7,717 nucleotides of DNA from Synergistaceae bacterium (GCA_031264605.1 JAISDQ010000134.1:1-7717); one strand, 5' to 3'; numbered from the stretch's first letter, positions 1 through 6,583 are shown. The notes: generated from the sequence alone by a model not told the origin. Program-made: numbers and translations.

Positions 1-1275
1 GCCTCGGAATCGCTGAGACACACGCTGCGCGATATCGAACCGGCCGAGAGGAAGCTCGCGTCGTCTCTCGTTTATGTGACGCTGCGCCGTATGGGGTTGT
101 GGAAACACCTTCTCGCGAAATTCTGCCGGCGCCCGGCCGCTTCTTTGAACCGCGAAACGGCGACGTGCCTTGTCGTAGGGATAGCCGGAGTTCTGGAATT
201 GGAGCACTTCAAGCCCGGCGTCCTGGTGAACGCGCTGGTCCAGCGCGTAAAAACCGCCGCGCGCGACGGTTCGTATGAAGCCCCGCTCGTCAACGCCGTG
301 CTTCATACGGTTATGGAAGAAGCGCCGGCTTACATCGAAAATATCAGGCGTTCGCAAGCGCTGAGAGATCAGGCGCTCGTGTCCGGAGTGCCCGGTTGGG
401 TCGCGGCGGATTGGGGGAAGGAATTCGGCGTAAAAGAGGCGAGACGGCTCATCCGGCTGTCGACGTCGCAGACGTGGATGTCGCTCCGGGTCACAAGCCC
501 GGCCGACAGAGACGGGTTGATCGCGGAGTGCGGGGCGTTTCCGGCCGCGAAGTCGGACCTGACGGAGTGCGGTATCAGGCTGGAGGCGAACCCTTATCCG
601 CCGGACGTGCCCGGTTACGCGGAAGGCCGCCTCACCCCGCAGACCGAATCCTCGATGGCCGCGGTGGAAACTTTTCTCTCCATCTGGCACGGAGACCGCC
701 TGCTCGACATGTGCGTGGGACGGGGGGTGAAGGCCGGACATATACTGACGCGCCGTCCGGAAGCGGAACTCGAAGGCTGGGATTTGTCCCCGGCGAGACT
801 GAGAGCCGCCGAACGCGAATTCGCGAGGCTCGGGGTGAAGGGCCGTTACAGGACGGTATGCGGCGACGCCGTAAATATCGAGCCCGAAACGCGGCCCGGC
901 GCGATAATTTTGGATGCTCCATGTTCGGGCAGCGGCACGTGGGGCAGGCATCCCGACGGCAAATGGAGAGCTACTCCCGCCGGCGTCGAGAAACTGACGC
1001 GGCTTCAGAAAAAATTGCTGGCGAGAGGGTGCGAAATTTTACGTCCCGGTGGTATTATAATGTATTGTACTTGCAGCGTTTTTCGCGAAGAAAATGAGGA
1101 TGTGGCGGGTTCTGTCATGGCTTCCAGGAGTGACATGGTCGAATTGCCGGCAAAGACGGGCATTCCGTCGGCGAGAAGGGGCAAACCTTACGGAACGGCG
1201 ATTTGGCCTGAAACGCCGTGGCTCGATGGTTTCTACGCCGTCATATTCAAGAAAAAAGGCCGGGCGGAGTTTTAG
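1..1275 (+). CDS. rsmB: 16S rRNA (cytosine-967-C5)-methyltransferase RsmB, 5'-truncated
   Basis: The reading frame is open from the first base, so the true start lies upstream; the GTG at 76 is internal because NusB-type sequence continues in frame before it (ERKLASSLVYVTLRRMG). The family transfers a methyl group from S-adenosylmethionine to C5 of 16S rRNA C967 (E. coli numbering). The first ~130 visible residues resemble the NusB-like RNA-binding domain (VNAVLHTVMEEA). The Rossmann methyltransferase domain follows: SAM motif I at 706-750 (DMCVGRGVKAGHIL, variant of DxCAAPGGKT), motif IV DAPCSGSGTWGRHPDGKW with its Cys at 922-924, and motif VI YCTCSVFREENED with the expected nucleophilic Cys at 1072-1074. 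Both family cysteines are present, so activity is likely. The C-terminal LDGFYAVIFKK is also typical. It is first in the visible operon, 11 bases before the PASTA gene. Other RsmB/RsmF-type m5C methyltransferases are possible, but the NusB domain favours RsmB. Confidence 0.93.
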   Translation, partial: ASESLRHTLRDIEPAERKLASSLVYVTLRRMGLWKHLLAKFCRRPAASLNRETATCLVVGIAGVLELEHFKPGVLVNALVQRVKTAARDGSYEAPLVNAVLHTVMEEAPAYIENIRRSQALRDQALVSGVPGWVAADWGKEFGVKEARRLIRLSTSQTWMSLRVTSPADRDGLIAECGAFPAAKSDLTECGIRLEANPYPPDVPGYAEGRLTPQTESSMAAVETFLSIWHGDRLLDMCVGRGVKAGHILTRRPEAELEGWDLSPARLRAAEREFARLGVKGRYRTVCGDAVNIEPETRPGAIILDAPCSGSGTWGRHPDGKWRATPAGVEKLTRLQKKLLARGCEILRPGGIIMYCTCSVFREENEDVAGSVMASRSDMVELPAKTGIPSARRGKPYGTAIWPETPWLDGFYAVIFKKKGRAEF

Positions 1276-1280
1276 GAGGA
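1274..1280 (+). promoter_or_regulatory. Ribosome binding site of the PASTA gene
   Basis: AGGAGGA overlaps the rsmB stop codon (1273-1275), and the AGGAGG core lies 7 bases before the GTG at 1287. This near-perfect Shine-Dalgarno decides the start. The longer frame from 1218 would run through rsmB and place a charged stretch before the membrane anchor. Confidence 0.85.
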
Positions 1281-1286
1281 ATATTT

Positions 1287-2492
1287 GTGAACAGGCTTTT
1301 CAGTTGGGGTATTTTCATTGCCGTATTGGTGTTGGCCGGATCGAGTTTCATAGCGATAAAAATGGTTTTCGGCCCCAATGACGAGGCGACGGCGCCTTCG
1401 CTCATCGGCGTATCCGCCGTGGAGGCCACCAATATGCTTCAGACGTCTGGGCTTTCGGCCCGCATAGATCTGATTGACTCCAACTACGCGGAAGGCACCG
1501 TGATAGAGCAGAGCATCGCCCCGGGAGGGAAGACTACGAAGGGCAAGATAGTGACCCTCAAAGTCAGCCGCGGCGGCACCCTCGTCAAAATTCCCGACGT
1601 GAGGGGCAAGGAATTCCCGGAGGCCACAAAAGAACTCGAGGACGCCGGCCTGAAAGTGGGGACTGTCGTGAGGGTGTCGGATCAGCTTAAACAGCCCAAC
1701 ACCGTGATAGCACAGAACCCGGCGGCGCCGGCCATGGTCATGAACAACAGGATGGTCGAACTCCTCGTGAGCGAGGGGGGCACCGGAAGAGCCGAGACCG
1801 TACAGGTGCCTGACATGAGGGGACAGACCGAGCAAAACGCGAGAGAAACCCTGGAGCAGAACGACCTCGTCGTCGGCAGGATACTCTCTGCGGCCACGAC
1901 CAGGGTTCCCGAGGGCACGGTCGAAAGGACGGACCCGAGGGCCGGCGCGCGCGTTCCCACAGGAAGGGCGATCAATCTGTATATCGCGAAAGTTCCGGAG
2001 CCGACCCCGACCCCGGATACCCAGCCCGCGGAGCCGAACCCACAGCCGCCGGGTGATATCGCGCGGACGCCCGACGCTCCTCCTTCGATAACCTCGAATA
2101 CCGAGGGCGGCTCCGCGGGAATGGCTCCGCCGATGCCGGCGTGGGACCCGAACCAGCCCGTACAGCCAGCGACTCCGACACAGGCACAAACTCAGGCTCC
2201 GACACAGACACAGACCGCTGAGCAAATAACGCGGGAACCTCGGCAGACGCCCCCTCCCGCGCTGGGCGCTCCTTCGTCGGGCAAACTGGCCAAAATCAGG
2301 TATCAGGTGCCGCCCCTCGCCCGGACGCTCAGCCTGAACATCGTCATGGCCGACCAGACCGGAACCAGGGTGCTGCGCGAACAGCAGGTCAGCGGCGGGG
2401 AGTACGTCTCGCTGGATACGCCTTATTCGGGAGACGCGCTCGTCACGGTGAAATTAGGGGAGAATCAGGTGTGGCAGGAGAAGTATAATTGA
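1287..2492 (+). CDS. Membrane-anchored triple-PASTA protein without kinase domain
   Basis: A 401-residue protein with a GTG start fixed by its strong ribosome binding site. A short N-terminus (VNRLFSWG) leads into one hydrophobic segment, about residues 8-28, predicting a bitopic or signal-anchor protein with the rest outside the cytoplasmic membrane. Three PASTA repeats follow at about 34-97, 98-165 and 170-237, with hallmarks such as KIPDVRGKEFPEA, VPDMRGQTEQNA and DPRAGARVPTG. Residues ~237-331 are a Pro/Thr/Gln-rich linker. Residues ~332-401 are a predicted beta-rich domain (LSLNIVMADQTGTRVL) that I do not recognise. PASTA domains of PrkC/PknB kinases and penicillin-binding proteins bind peptidoglycan fragments, so wall binding is inferred here. 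No kinase or transpeptidase domain is encoded. The stop overlaps the rpe start by 4 bases. A role in envelope sensing or assembly is plausible but unproven. Confidence 0.9.
   Translation: MNRLFSWGIFIAVLVLAGSSFIAIKMVFGPNDEATAPSLIGVSAVEATNMLQTSGLSARIDLIDSNYAEGTVIEQSIAPGGKTTKGKIVTLKVSRGGTLVKIPDVRGKEFPEATKELEDAGLKVGTVVRVSDQLKQPNTVIAQNPAAPAMVMNNRMVELLVSEGGTGRAETVQVPDMRGQTEQNARETLEQNDLVVGRILSAATTRVPEGTVERTDPRAGARVPTGRAINLYIAKVPEPTPTPDTQPAEPNPQPPGDIARTPDAPPSITSNTEGGSAGMAPPMPAWDPNQPVQPATPTQAQTQAPTQTQTAEQITREPRQTPPPALGAPSSGKLAKIRYQVPPLARTLSLNIVMADQTGTRVLREQQVSGGEYVSLDTPYSGDALVTVKLGENQVWQEKYN
2173..2207 (+). repeat. 24-base-period short direct repeat in the PASTA linker
   Basis: CTCCGACACAG occurs exactly at 2173-2183 and 2197-2207. 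It encodes successive Thr/Gln/Pro-rich octapeptides (TPTQAQTQ, APTQTQTA). The 24-base period keeps the frame, as expected for linker growth by slippage or duplication. Confidence 0.6.
2476..2480 (+). promoter_or_regulatory. Ribosome binding site of rpe
   Basis: AGGAG lies 8 bases before the TTG at 2489. This spacing, plus the TTGA overlap with the PASTA stop, supports the rare TTG start over the in-frame GTG at 2501. Confidence 0.7.
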
Positions 2493-3193
2493 ACGGGCCT
2501 GTGCGGGGCCTCAAGGGCAATAGAACCTGCATTCTGGCGCCGTCCATTTTGAGCGCGGATCCTCTCGCCGTCGGGGACTCGATAAGGTCTCTCGGCGGAG
2601 AGGGCGATTGGATACACGTCGACGTTTCGGACGGGCATTTCGTCCCGAACCTCGCTTTCGGGCCGATGATGGTAGAGGCTCTGCGGCGCGGTTTCCCCGA
2701 CGCTTTTATCGACGTCCATCTCATGGTGACGCCAGCGGAGGACTTCATAGGGATGTTCATGAACACCGGGCCCGACATAATTACGGTGCAGGTGGAGGCC
2801 GCGCGTCACATCCACAGGGTGCTTCAGGCGATCCGGGACGCCGGAATAACTCCCGGCGTCAGCATAAATCCCGGCACTCCGGCGTGCATGCTGGAGCCGG
2901 TGCTCCACATGGTGGGGCTGGTTCTTGTGATGACGGTCAATCCGGGTTTCGGCGGTCAGAAATTTCTGCCCGAAGTGATGTCGAAGATAAAATACCTCGT
3001 CCGCGAGCGTGCTGTACAATCGCTGGATTTTCTGATAGAGTGCGACGGAGGCGTGCATTCCGGGACGGCGGGCGTTCTCGTCAAGGCGGGATGTGACGTT
3101 CTGGTGGCCGGTTCGGCTGTATACGACAGCGACGATCCGGCGCGGGCGGCGCGTGAAATCAAGCAAAACGCCGAATTGGAATGGAGAGTATAA
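2489..3193 (+). CDS. rpe: Ribulose-phosphate 3-epimerase
   Basis: This cytosolic TIM-barrel enzyme interconverts D-ribulose 5-phosphate and D-xylulose 5-phosphate in the pentose phosphate pathway. The 234 residues are slightly longer than the usual ~220 because of a ~13-residue N-terminal extension before ILAPSILSAD. The metal ligands expected for the family are present: His43 and Asp45 in WIHVDVSDGHFVPN, His77 in DVHLMV, and Asp186 in ECDGGV; Asp45 and Asp186 are the acid/base pair. The phosphate-binding region is intact (VMTVNPGFGGQKF, AGCDVLVAGSAVY). Two of three active-site methionines typical of the family remain (79, 148); the one in DVMDG is Ser47. The TTG start overlaps the upstream stop as TTGA, suggesting translational coupling. 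In Firmicutes rpe also follows a PASTA-containing gene (prkC, then rsgA), so the position is conserved although rsgA is missing here. Confidence 0.95.
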   Translation: MNGPVRGLKGNRTCILAPSILSADPLAVGDSIRSLGGEGDWIHVDVSDGHFVPNLAFGPMMVEALRRGFPDAFIDVHLMVTPAEDFIGMFMNTGPDIITVQVEAARHIHRVLQAIRDAGITPGVSINPGTPACMLEPVLHMVGLVLVMTVNPGFGGQKFLPEVMSKIKYLVRERAVQSLDFLIECDGGVHSGTAGVLVKAGCDVLVAGSAVYDSDDPARAAREIKQNAELEWRV

Positions 3194-3196
3194 ACC

Positions 3197-4198
3197 ATGC
3201 GTCAGGACCAGGCGGTAGCTCAGGAGGGTAACGCCGAACTCAGGAGACTTGGCGCTCAGCTCAAGGCGTTGAGGGAAGCGCAGGGATTGTCGTATGACGA
3301 CGTGACCTCCGCCACTCATATGAGGTGTGGCGTGGTGAAATCCATCGAGGACGGAACCATAGAGGATTCGATGGCGCGCATTTACTCGCGCGGTTTCATA
3401 AAAACTTACTGTATGTATCTGATGGCTTCGGACCTTTGGAGAAAATACAGCATGGGAATACCTACTTCGGACGATTCGGAAGAGGGCAGTGCCGAAGAAG
3501 CCGAAAAACCCATCGAGATAAAACACCCGACGGCAATATTCAGGCGGTCGTCGATAATATGGGTATATATTATTCTGATAGCCGCCATCGCGGGCGCCGC
3601 GTATCTGTTGTGGAGGCAGCATAAGGAACCTCCGGGAGACCTCGATCCTTTCCCGATTGGGGAGCCGCGTTCCCCGACAAGCCTCGACGCCGTACAATCC
3701 GATGATATGGGCGTGGCGGCGGTGTCGGGCGACAGCGTTTCAGGCGACGCGGTTTCCTTAGACATATTGCCCATTCCCGCCCCGCGAAGCCAGGACAGCG
3801 CGTCGTCCGCGGATAACGGGCCCATTGCCTCGGGAGACCTGTCATGGATGGATGAAACGTCGGTTTCCGTGAGGCCCGCAGTCGAAATTCCCCAGTCCGC
3901 CGACAGAACTCTTTTGATAGAGATAACGGGATCGAACAACAGAATCGTGGTCGAACGGGACGGCAAGGTTCTCACCAAAAGAACCCTTGGCATAGGCGGC
4001 AGGCGCTCTTACGAGGTATCTTCGGACACGAAGGTCACGCTGAGCGCGGGAAACAAGGCGCGGGTCGTCTGGTTCGGCAAGCGTTACGAAAGCATCGGTT
4101 CCGACAACTCGTCGATAGTCCTGACATTCCATCCCGACGGCACGGTGACGCTGGAAAAAGGGAAATCGCCGCATTTCGCGAGACCAGGGAATAACTAG
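3197..4198 (+). CDS. rodZ: RodZ-like helix-turn-helix, single-span membrane protein
   Basis: A 333-residue protein, close to the 337 of E. coli RodZ, with the same three-part layout. Residues ~13-78 form an Xre/HTH_25-type domain (LGAQLKALREAQGLSYDDV, then SRGFIKTYCMYL), the part that contacts MreB in RodZ proteins. An acidic stretch (~91-105) precedes one membrane span at ~118-139 (SSIIWVYIILIAAIAGAAYL). A Ser/Asp/Gly-rich periplasmic linker (VSGDSVSGDAV) follows, and residues ~238-333 resemble the C-terminal DUF4115-type beta domain (TLLIEITGSNNRIVVERDGK, GGRRSYEVSSDTKVTLSAGN). RodZ links the MreB cytoskeleton to wall synthesis in elongating cells. The ATG follows the rpe stop by 3 bases, with GGAGAG at 3183-3188. 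No mreB is in view. A DNA-binding regulator is possible, but the membrane span and C-terminal domain favour RodZ; Firmicutes YmfM sits in a similar pre-recA position. Confidence 0.8.
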   Translation: MRQDQAVAQEGNAELRRLGAQLKALREAQGLSYDDVTSATHMRCGVVKSIEDGTIEDSMARIYSRGFIKTYCMYLMASDLWRKYSMGIPTSDDSEEGSAEEAEKPIEIKHPTAIFRRSSIIWVYIILIAAIAGAAYLLWRQHKEPPGDLDPFPIGEPRSPTSLDAVQSDDMGVAAVSGDSVSGDAVSLDILPIPAPRSQDSASSADNGPIASGDLSWMDETSVSVRPAVEIPQSADRTLLIEITGSNNRIVVERDGKVLTKRTLGIGGRRSYEVSSDTKVTLSAGNKARVVWFGKRYESIGSDNSSIVLTFHPDGTVTLEKGKSPHFARPGNN

Positions 4199-4201
4199 TC
4201 A

Positions 4202-5524
4202 ATGGGGAAGCCCGCGAATAAGCGAATTTTCTGCCTGAGTCTGGGTTGTTCCAAAAACCAGGTCGATTCGGAACGCATCGCGGCGAATTTAAGCGACGCC
4301 GGTTTCGTGACGGTTTCCGAAGCGGCCTCGGCGGATATCGCGATCGTGAATACGTGCGGTTTCATCCGTCAGGCGGTGGAGGAAAATATCGCCGCCATAT
4401 TGGATCTCATAAAGCTGAAAAACACAGGTAATCTCGAAAAAGTCGGAGTGGTGGGCTGTCTTGTCGCGCGATACGGCGGCGAGCTGAAGCGCGAATTGCC
4501 CGAAGTGGATTTCTGGGCCGGGTGCGAGGATATGGCGTCGGTACTGTCCTCTCTTGGCGCTCCGTCCTCGGAAGCGATGAACCGAAGGAGCCTTGCGCCG
4601 GGAATTTCGGGGCACGTCAGGTACCTCAAAATATCCGAGGGCTGCGATATGGCTTGTTCTTACTGCACAATCCCATCCATCAGGGGCCCTTTGCGCAGCC
4701 GCTCCATAGCGGACCTGACGCGCGAAGCCGAGGGTCTCGCGGAAGACGGGGCCGCTGAAATATGCCTCGTGGCGCAGGATTTGTCGTCTTACGGAACGGA
4801 CAAGGGCTCGCGGCTGTTGATACCTCTTCTCGACGCGCTCGAATCGTCGCTTCCGGCGCATATATGGATAAGACTGCTGTATCTTCAGCCCTCGGGCGTC
4901 GACAGGGCGCTCCTTGAAAGAGTGGCCGGAGGGCGGCAGATCCTGCCGTATCTCGACATCCCCGTGCAGCACGCGTCGCCGCGTATTTTGGGGATGATGA
5001 ACCGCGGCGGGGGGGATATCGTCTCCATATTCGAAACGGCCCGGGCGATAAGGCCCGATTTCGCGCTCCGCACCACCTGCATGGTGGGCTTTCCGGGCGA
5101 GACGCGAGCGGATTTCGCGTCTCTGCTGCGTTTTATCGATCGCGTACGGTTCGACAGAATGGGCGCGTTTGAGTTTTCGCCCGAAGAGGGCGCTGCCGCC
5201 GCCGGATTGCCGGGGCAGGTGTCCAAGCGGACTAAAAAATCACGCTTCGAACGCCTCGTCTCCCTTCAGGAGGAAATCTCGCTTTCGCGGCAAATCGCCT
5301 TTGTCGGGCACGAACTGGAAGTATTGGTGGACGCCGTGAACGCCGACGGTTCGGCCGAAGGGCGTTCATTCAGGGAAGCGCCCGAGGTTGACGGAGTGAT
5401 AGACCTGCGGCGCTCGGAAATTGCCTTTCGCGTCGGAGAAAAAGTGAGAGCGGCAATTACCGAGGCGTTCGAACATGATTTATCGGCCCGCGCCGTCGGC
5501 GCGCGGACGGCGGTTCCGGCGTGA
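4202..5524 (+). CDS. rimO: Ribosomal protein S12 (aspartate-C3)-methylthiotransferase RimO
   Basis: A 440-residue radical-SAM methylthiotransferase, the length of E. coli RimO (441). The N-terminal UPF0004 domain holds the three cysteines for the auxiliary [4Fe-4S] cluster: Cys16 (LSLGCSKNQVDSE), Cys52 (VNTCGF) and Cys86 (VVGCLVARYGGE). The radical-SAM CxxxCxxC motif is Cys148/152/155 (SEGCDMACSYCTIPSIRG, codons 4643-4666). YLDIPVQHASPRIL and TTCMVGFPGET are further family landmarks, and the last ~65 residues form a TRAM-like domain (ELEVLVDAVNADGSAEGRS). RimO adds a methylthio group to the conserved aspartate of S12 (Asp89 in E. coli). LGCSKNQVDSE and IPSIRGP favour RimO over the tRNA enzyme MiaB. 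The ATG lies 3 bases after the rodZ stop with a modest AGGG ribosome binding site at 4187-4190. The final GTGA overlaps the pgpA start. Confidence 0.96.
   Translation: MGKPANKRIFCLSLGCSKNQVDSERIAANLSDAGFVTVSEAASADIAIVNTCGFIRQAVEENIAAILDLIKLKNTGNLEKVGVVGCLVARYGGELKRELPEVDFWAGCEDMASVLSSLGAPSSEAMNRRSLAPGISGHVRYLKISEGCDMACSYCTIPSIRGPLRSRSIADLTREAEGLAEDGAAEICLVAQDLSSYGTDKGSRLLIPLLDALESSLPAHIWIRLLYLQPSGVDRALLERVAGGRQILPYLDIPVQHASPRILGMMNRGGGDIVSIFETARAIRPDFALRTTCMVGFPGETRADFASLLRFIDRVRFDRMGAFEFSPEEGAAAAGLPGQVSKRTKKSRFERLVSLQEEISLSRQIAFVGHELEVLVDAVNADGSAEGRSFREAPEVDGVIDLRRSEIAFRVGEKVRAAITEAFEHDLSARAVGARTAVPA
5489..5503 (+). other. GC-only inverted repeat (possible hairpin) at the rimO 3' end
   Basis: CGCGCCG-T-CGGCGCG is a perfect 7-base inverted repeat around one base. 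In RNA it would form a 6-bp all-GC stem with a GTC loop, ending 17 bases before the pgpA GTG, where a Shine-Dalgarno would normally be sought. There is no U-tract, so it is not an intrinsic terminator. It is within coding sequence and may be incidental in GC-rich DNA. Confidence 0.4.
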
Positions 5525-6018
5525 ATTTCCAGGGCAAGCGCGGCTTGACCTGGTACGGCGCGGTATCCACCATATGCGGGCTCGGTTATGTCTCGAAGTC
5601 GCCCGGCACGCTGGGCAGCGTCGCGTCATTTGTGTTTTTTTCGCTGGCGGGGAATGTGAGCCTTTGGCTGATTCTTTTCCTGACTGTCATTGGCGTAATC
5701 GCGGTCGACAGATACGGGAAAGAAGCCTCCGCCGAAACACGGGGCGGAATCATCGTGGATGAGGCGGTAGGACTTCTCGCCGCGTTGTGGGGAATGAAGC
5801 GCAATTTTGCCGTAGTCGGCTTTTTCCTGTACAGAATCGTCGACATCGTGAAGCCTTTTCCGGCCGGCCGCATAGAAAAATTGCCGCGCGGCGTGGGCGT
5901 CATGGCTGACGATATCTATTGCGGCGTCGTGACGAATATCCTGCTGAGACTGTCGGAATGGCTTTTTTTCAAGGACGGCTGGGAAGCCGTATTGAATTTT
6001 TTGAATATGGGGGCGTGA
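5521..6018 (+). CDS. pgpA: Phosphatidylglycerophosphatase A
   Basis: A 165-residue integral membrane enzyme that dephosphorylates phosphatidylglycerol phosphate to phosphatidylglycerol, the last step of phosphatidylglycerol synthesis. Family signatures are clear: GYVSKSPGTLGS (residues 22-33), IIVDEAVGLLAAL with the Asp80-Glu81 pair, FFLYRIVDIVKPFPAGRIEK (Asp108, Lys111), and GVGVMADDIYCGV with Asp130-Asp131, the acidic residues expected for metal and phosphate handling. Hydrophobic stretches at about 34-62, 77-92 and 96-110 fit membrane helices. The GTG start shares GTGA with the rimO stop. I see no good Shine-Dalgarno, so translation probably depends on coupling to rimO. In Firmicutes the corresponding pre-cinA position is held by pgsA, the preceding enzyme of the same lipid pathway. 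The length is normal. Confidence 0.93.
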   Translation: MNFQGKRGLTWYGAVSTICGLGYVSKSPGTLGSVASFVFFSLAGNVSLWLILFLTVIGVIAVDRYGKEASAETRGGIIVDEAVGLLAALWGMKRNFAVVGFFLYRIVDIVKPFPAGRIEKLPRGVGVMADDIYCGVVTNILLRLSEWLFFKDGWEAVLNFLNMGA

Positions 6019-6033
6019 CGGGATGGGCGTGAC
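6011..6033 (+). repeat. 9-base tandem-like repeat spanning the pgpA stop and cinA start
   Basis: GGGCGTGAC occurs at 6011-6019, containing the pgpA stop TGA, and again at 6025-6033 just after the cinA ATG, with a 14-base period. The second copy supplies an alternative in-frame GTG at 6029. It could be a small duplication or chance. Confidence 0.4.
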
Positions 6034-6577
6034 ACTTACAGCCGTCGACGGATATCTGAAAGAAGCCGCGGATTTATGGCGCAAGCTCGCCCGAACCTCT
6101 GGGTACGCCGCTTCGGGAAATTACCTTTTTACATTCGCCGAATCCTGCACGGGCGGCCTTTTGGCGTCATTTGTGACGTCGGTGCGTGGAGTGTCGTCGG
6201 TATTTCCGGGAAGCGCGGTTACATACAGTAACGAGGCGAAGCGGGACCTGCTGGCGGTTTCCGGCGATACGCTAGAGCGGTTCGGCGCCGTGAGCGCGGA
6301 GTGCGCTGCCGAAATGGCGCGCGGCGCGCTGGAAAGGTTCGGGACTCTCGTGGCGGTGAGCGTGACCGGCATAGCGGGGCCGGACGGCGGAAGCGCCGAA
6401 AAGCCGGTTGGTACCGTGTGGTTCGCGGCGGCGCACAGAGACGGAGCGACGCGCCTGAGGCGCGGGTATTATCCCGGGCGTTCCAGGCGGCAAACTCAGG
6501 AACGGGCCGCCGTATCGGCGCTCGGCATGCTGATCGTCGCTCTGCGATATGAGGCGGCGAAGGTTTTCGATTTTTGA
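6023..6577 (+). CDS. pncC: CinA C-terminal domain protein, nicotinamide-nucleotide amidohydrolase type (PncC)
   Basis: A 184-residue protein containing only the CinA C-terminal domain; the N-terminal molybdopterin-binding-like domain of full CinA is absent. Characterised homologues (PncC/YgaD) deamidate nicotinamide mononucleotide to nicotinate mononucleotide, recycling NMN, for example from NAD-dependent DNA ligase. Core motifs are intact: FAESCTGGLLASF (the proposed nucleophilic Ser is residue 41), FPGSAVTYSNEAKRDLL, GAVSAECAAEMARGA and SVTGIAGPDGGS followed by KPVGTVWFAA. The N-terminal ~36 residues are less typical. The ATG lies 4 bases after the pgpA stop; GTG at 6029 is an alternative start. 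The gene directly precedes recA, as cinA does in many bacteria, where competence-related co-transcription has been described. Here the deamidase role is the safer inference. Confidence 0.93.
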   Translation: MGVTLTAVDGYLKEAADLWRKLARTSGYAASGNYLFTFAESCTGGLLASFVTSVRGVSSVFPGSAVTYSNEAKRDLLAVSGDTLERFGAVSAECAAEMARGALERFGTLVAVSVTGIAGPDGGSAEKPVGTVWFAAAHRDGATRLRRGYYPGRSRRQTQERAAVSALGMLIVALRYEAAKVFDF

Positions 6578-6583
6578 CGTCAA
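6574..6583. promoter_or_regulatory. 10-base perfect palindrome at the cinA stop, upstream of recA
   Basis: TTGACGTCAA reads identically on both strands and overlaps the cinA TGA (6575-6577). It lies about 75 bases before the recA start and could be an operator half or core. TTGACG (6574-6579) also matches a sigma-70 -35 element at 5 of 6 positions. Confidence 0.3.

Noticed and set aside
1056..1061. Exact TATAAT inside rsmB
   Set aside because: It encodes part of the strand before the catalytic YCTCS motif, and no -35-like hexamer sits 16-18 bases upstream.
396..1097. 233-codon plus-strand frame inside rsmB
   Set aside because: It is an Arg/Gly-rich out-of-frame translation of the methyltransferase, whose motifs are all in the other frame.
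1272..2225. 317-codon minus-strand open frame opposite the PASTA gene
   Set aside because: It is low-complexity Arg/Leu-rich sequence mirroring the PASTA coding frame, with no independent support.
2465..3697. 410-codon minus-strand open frame opposite rpe and rodZ
   Set aside because: It spans two real plus-strand genes and their junction, has no recognisable domain and is Arg/His-rich shadow composition.
5009..5015. Run of seven G in rimO, possible frameshift site
   Set aside because: The RimO frame continues intact on both sides (MMNRGGGDI, then TTCMVGFPGET), so no frameshift is needed or indicated.
5635..5641. Run of seven T in pgpA, possible slippage or terminator tract
   Set aside because: It encodes part of a membrane helix (FVFFSLAG) in an intact frame, and no GC stem directly precedes it.
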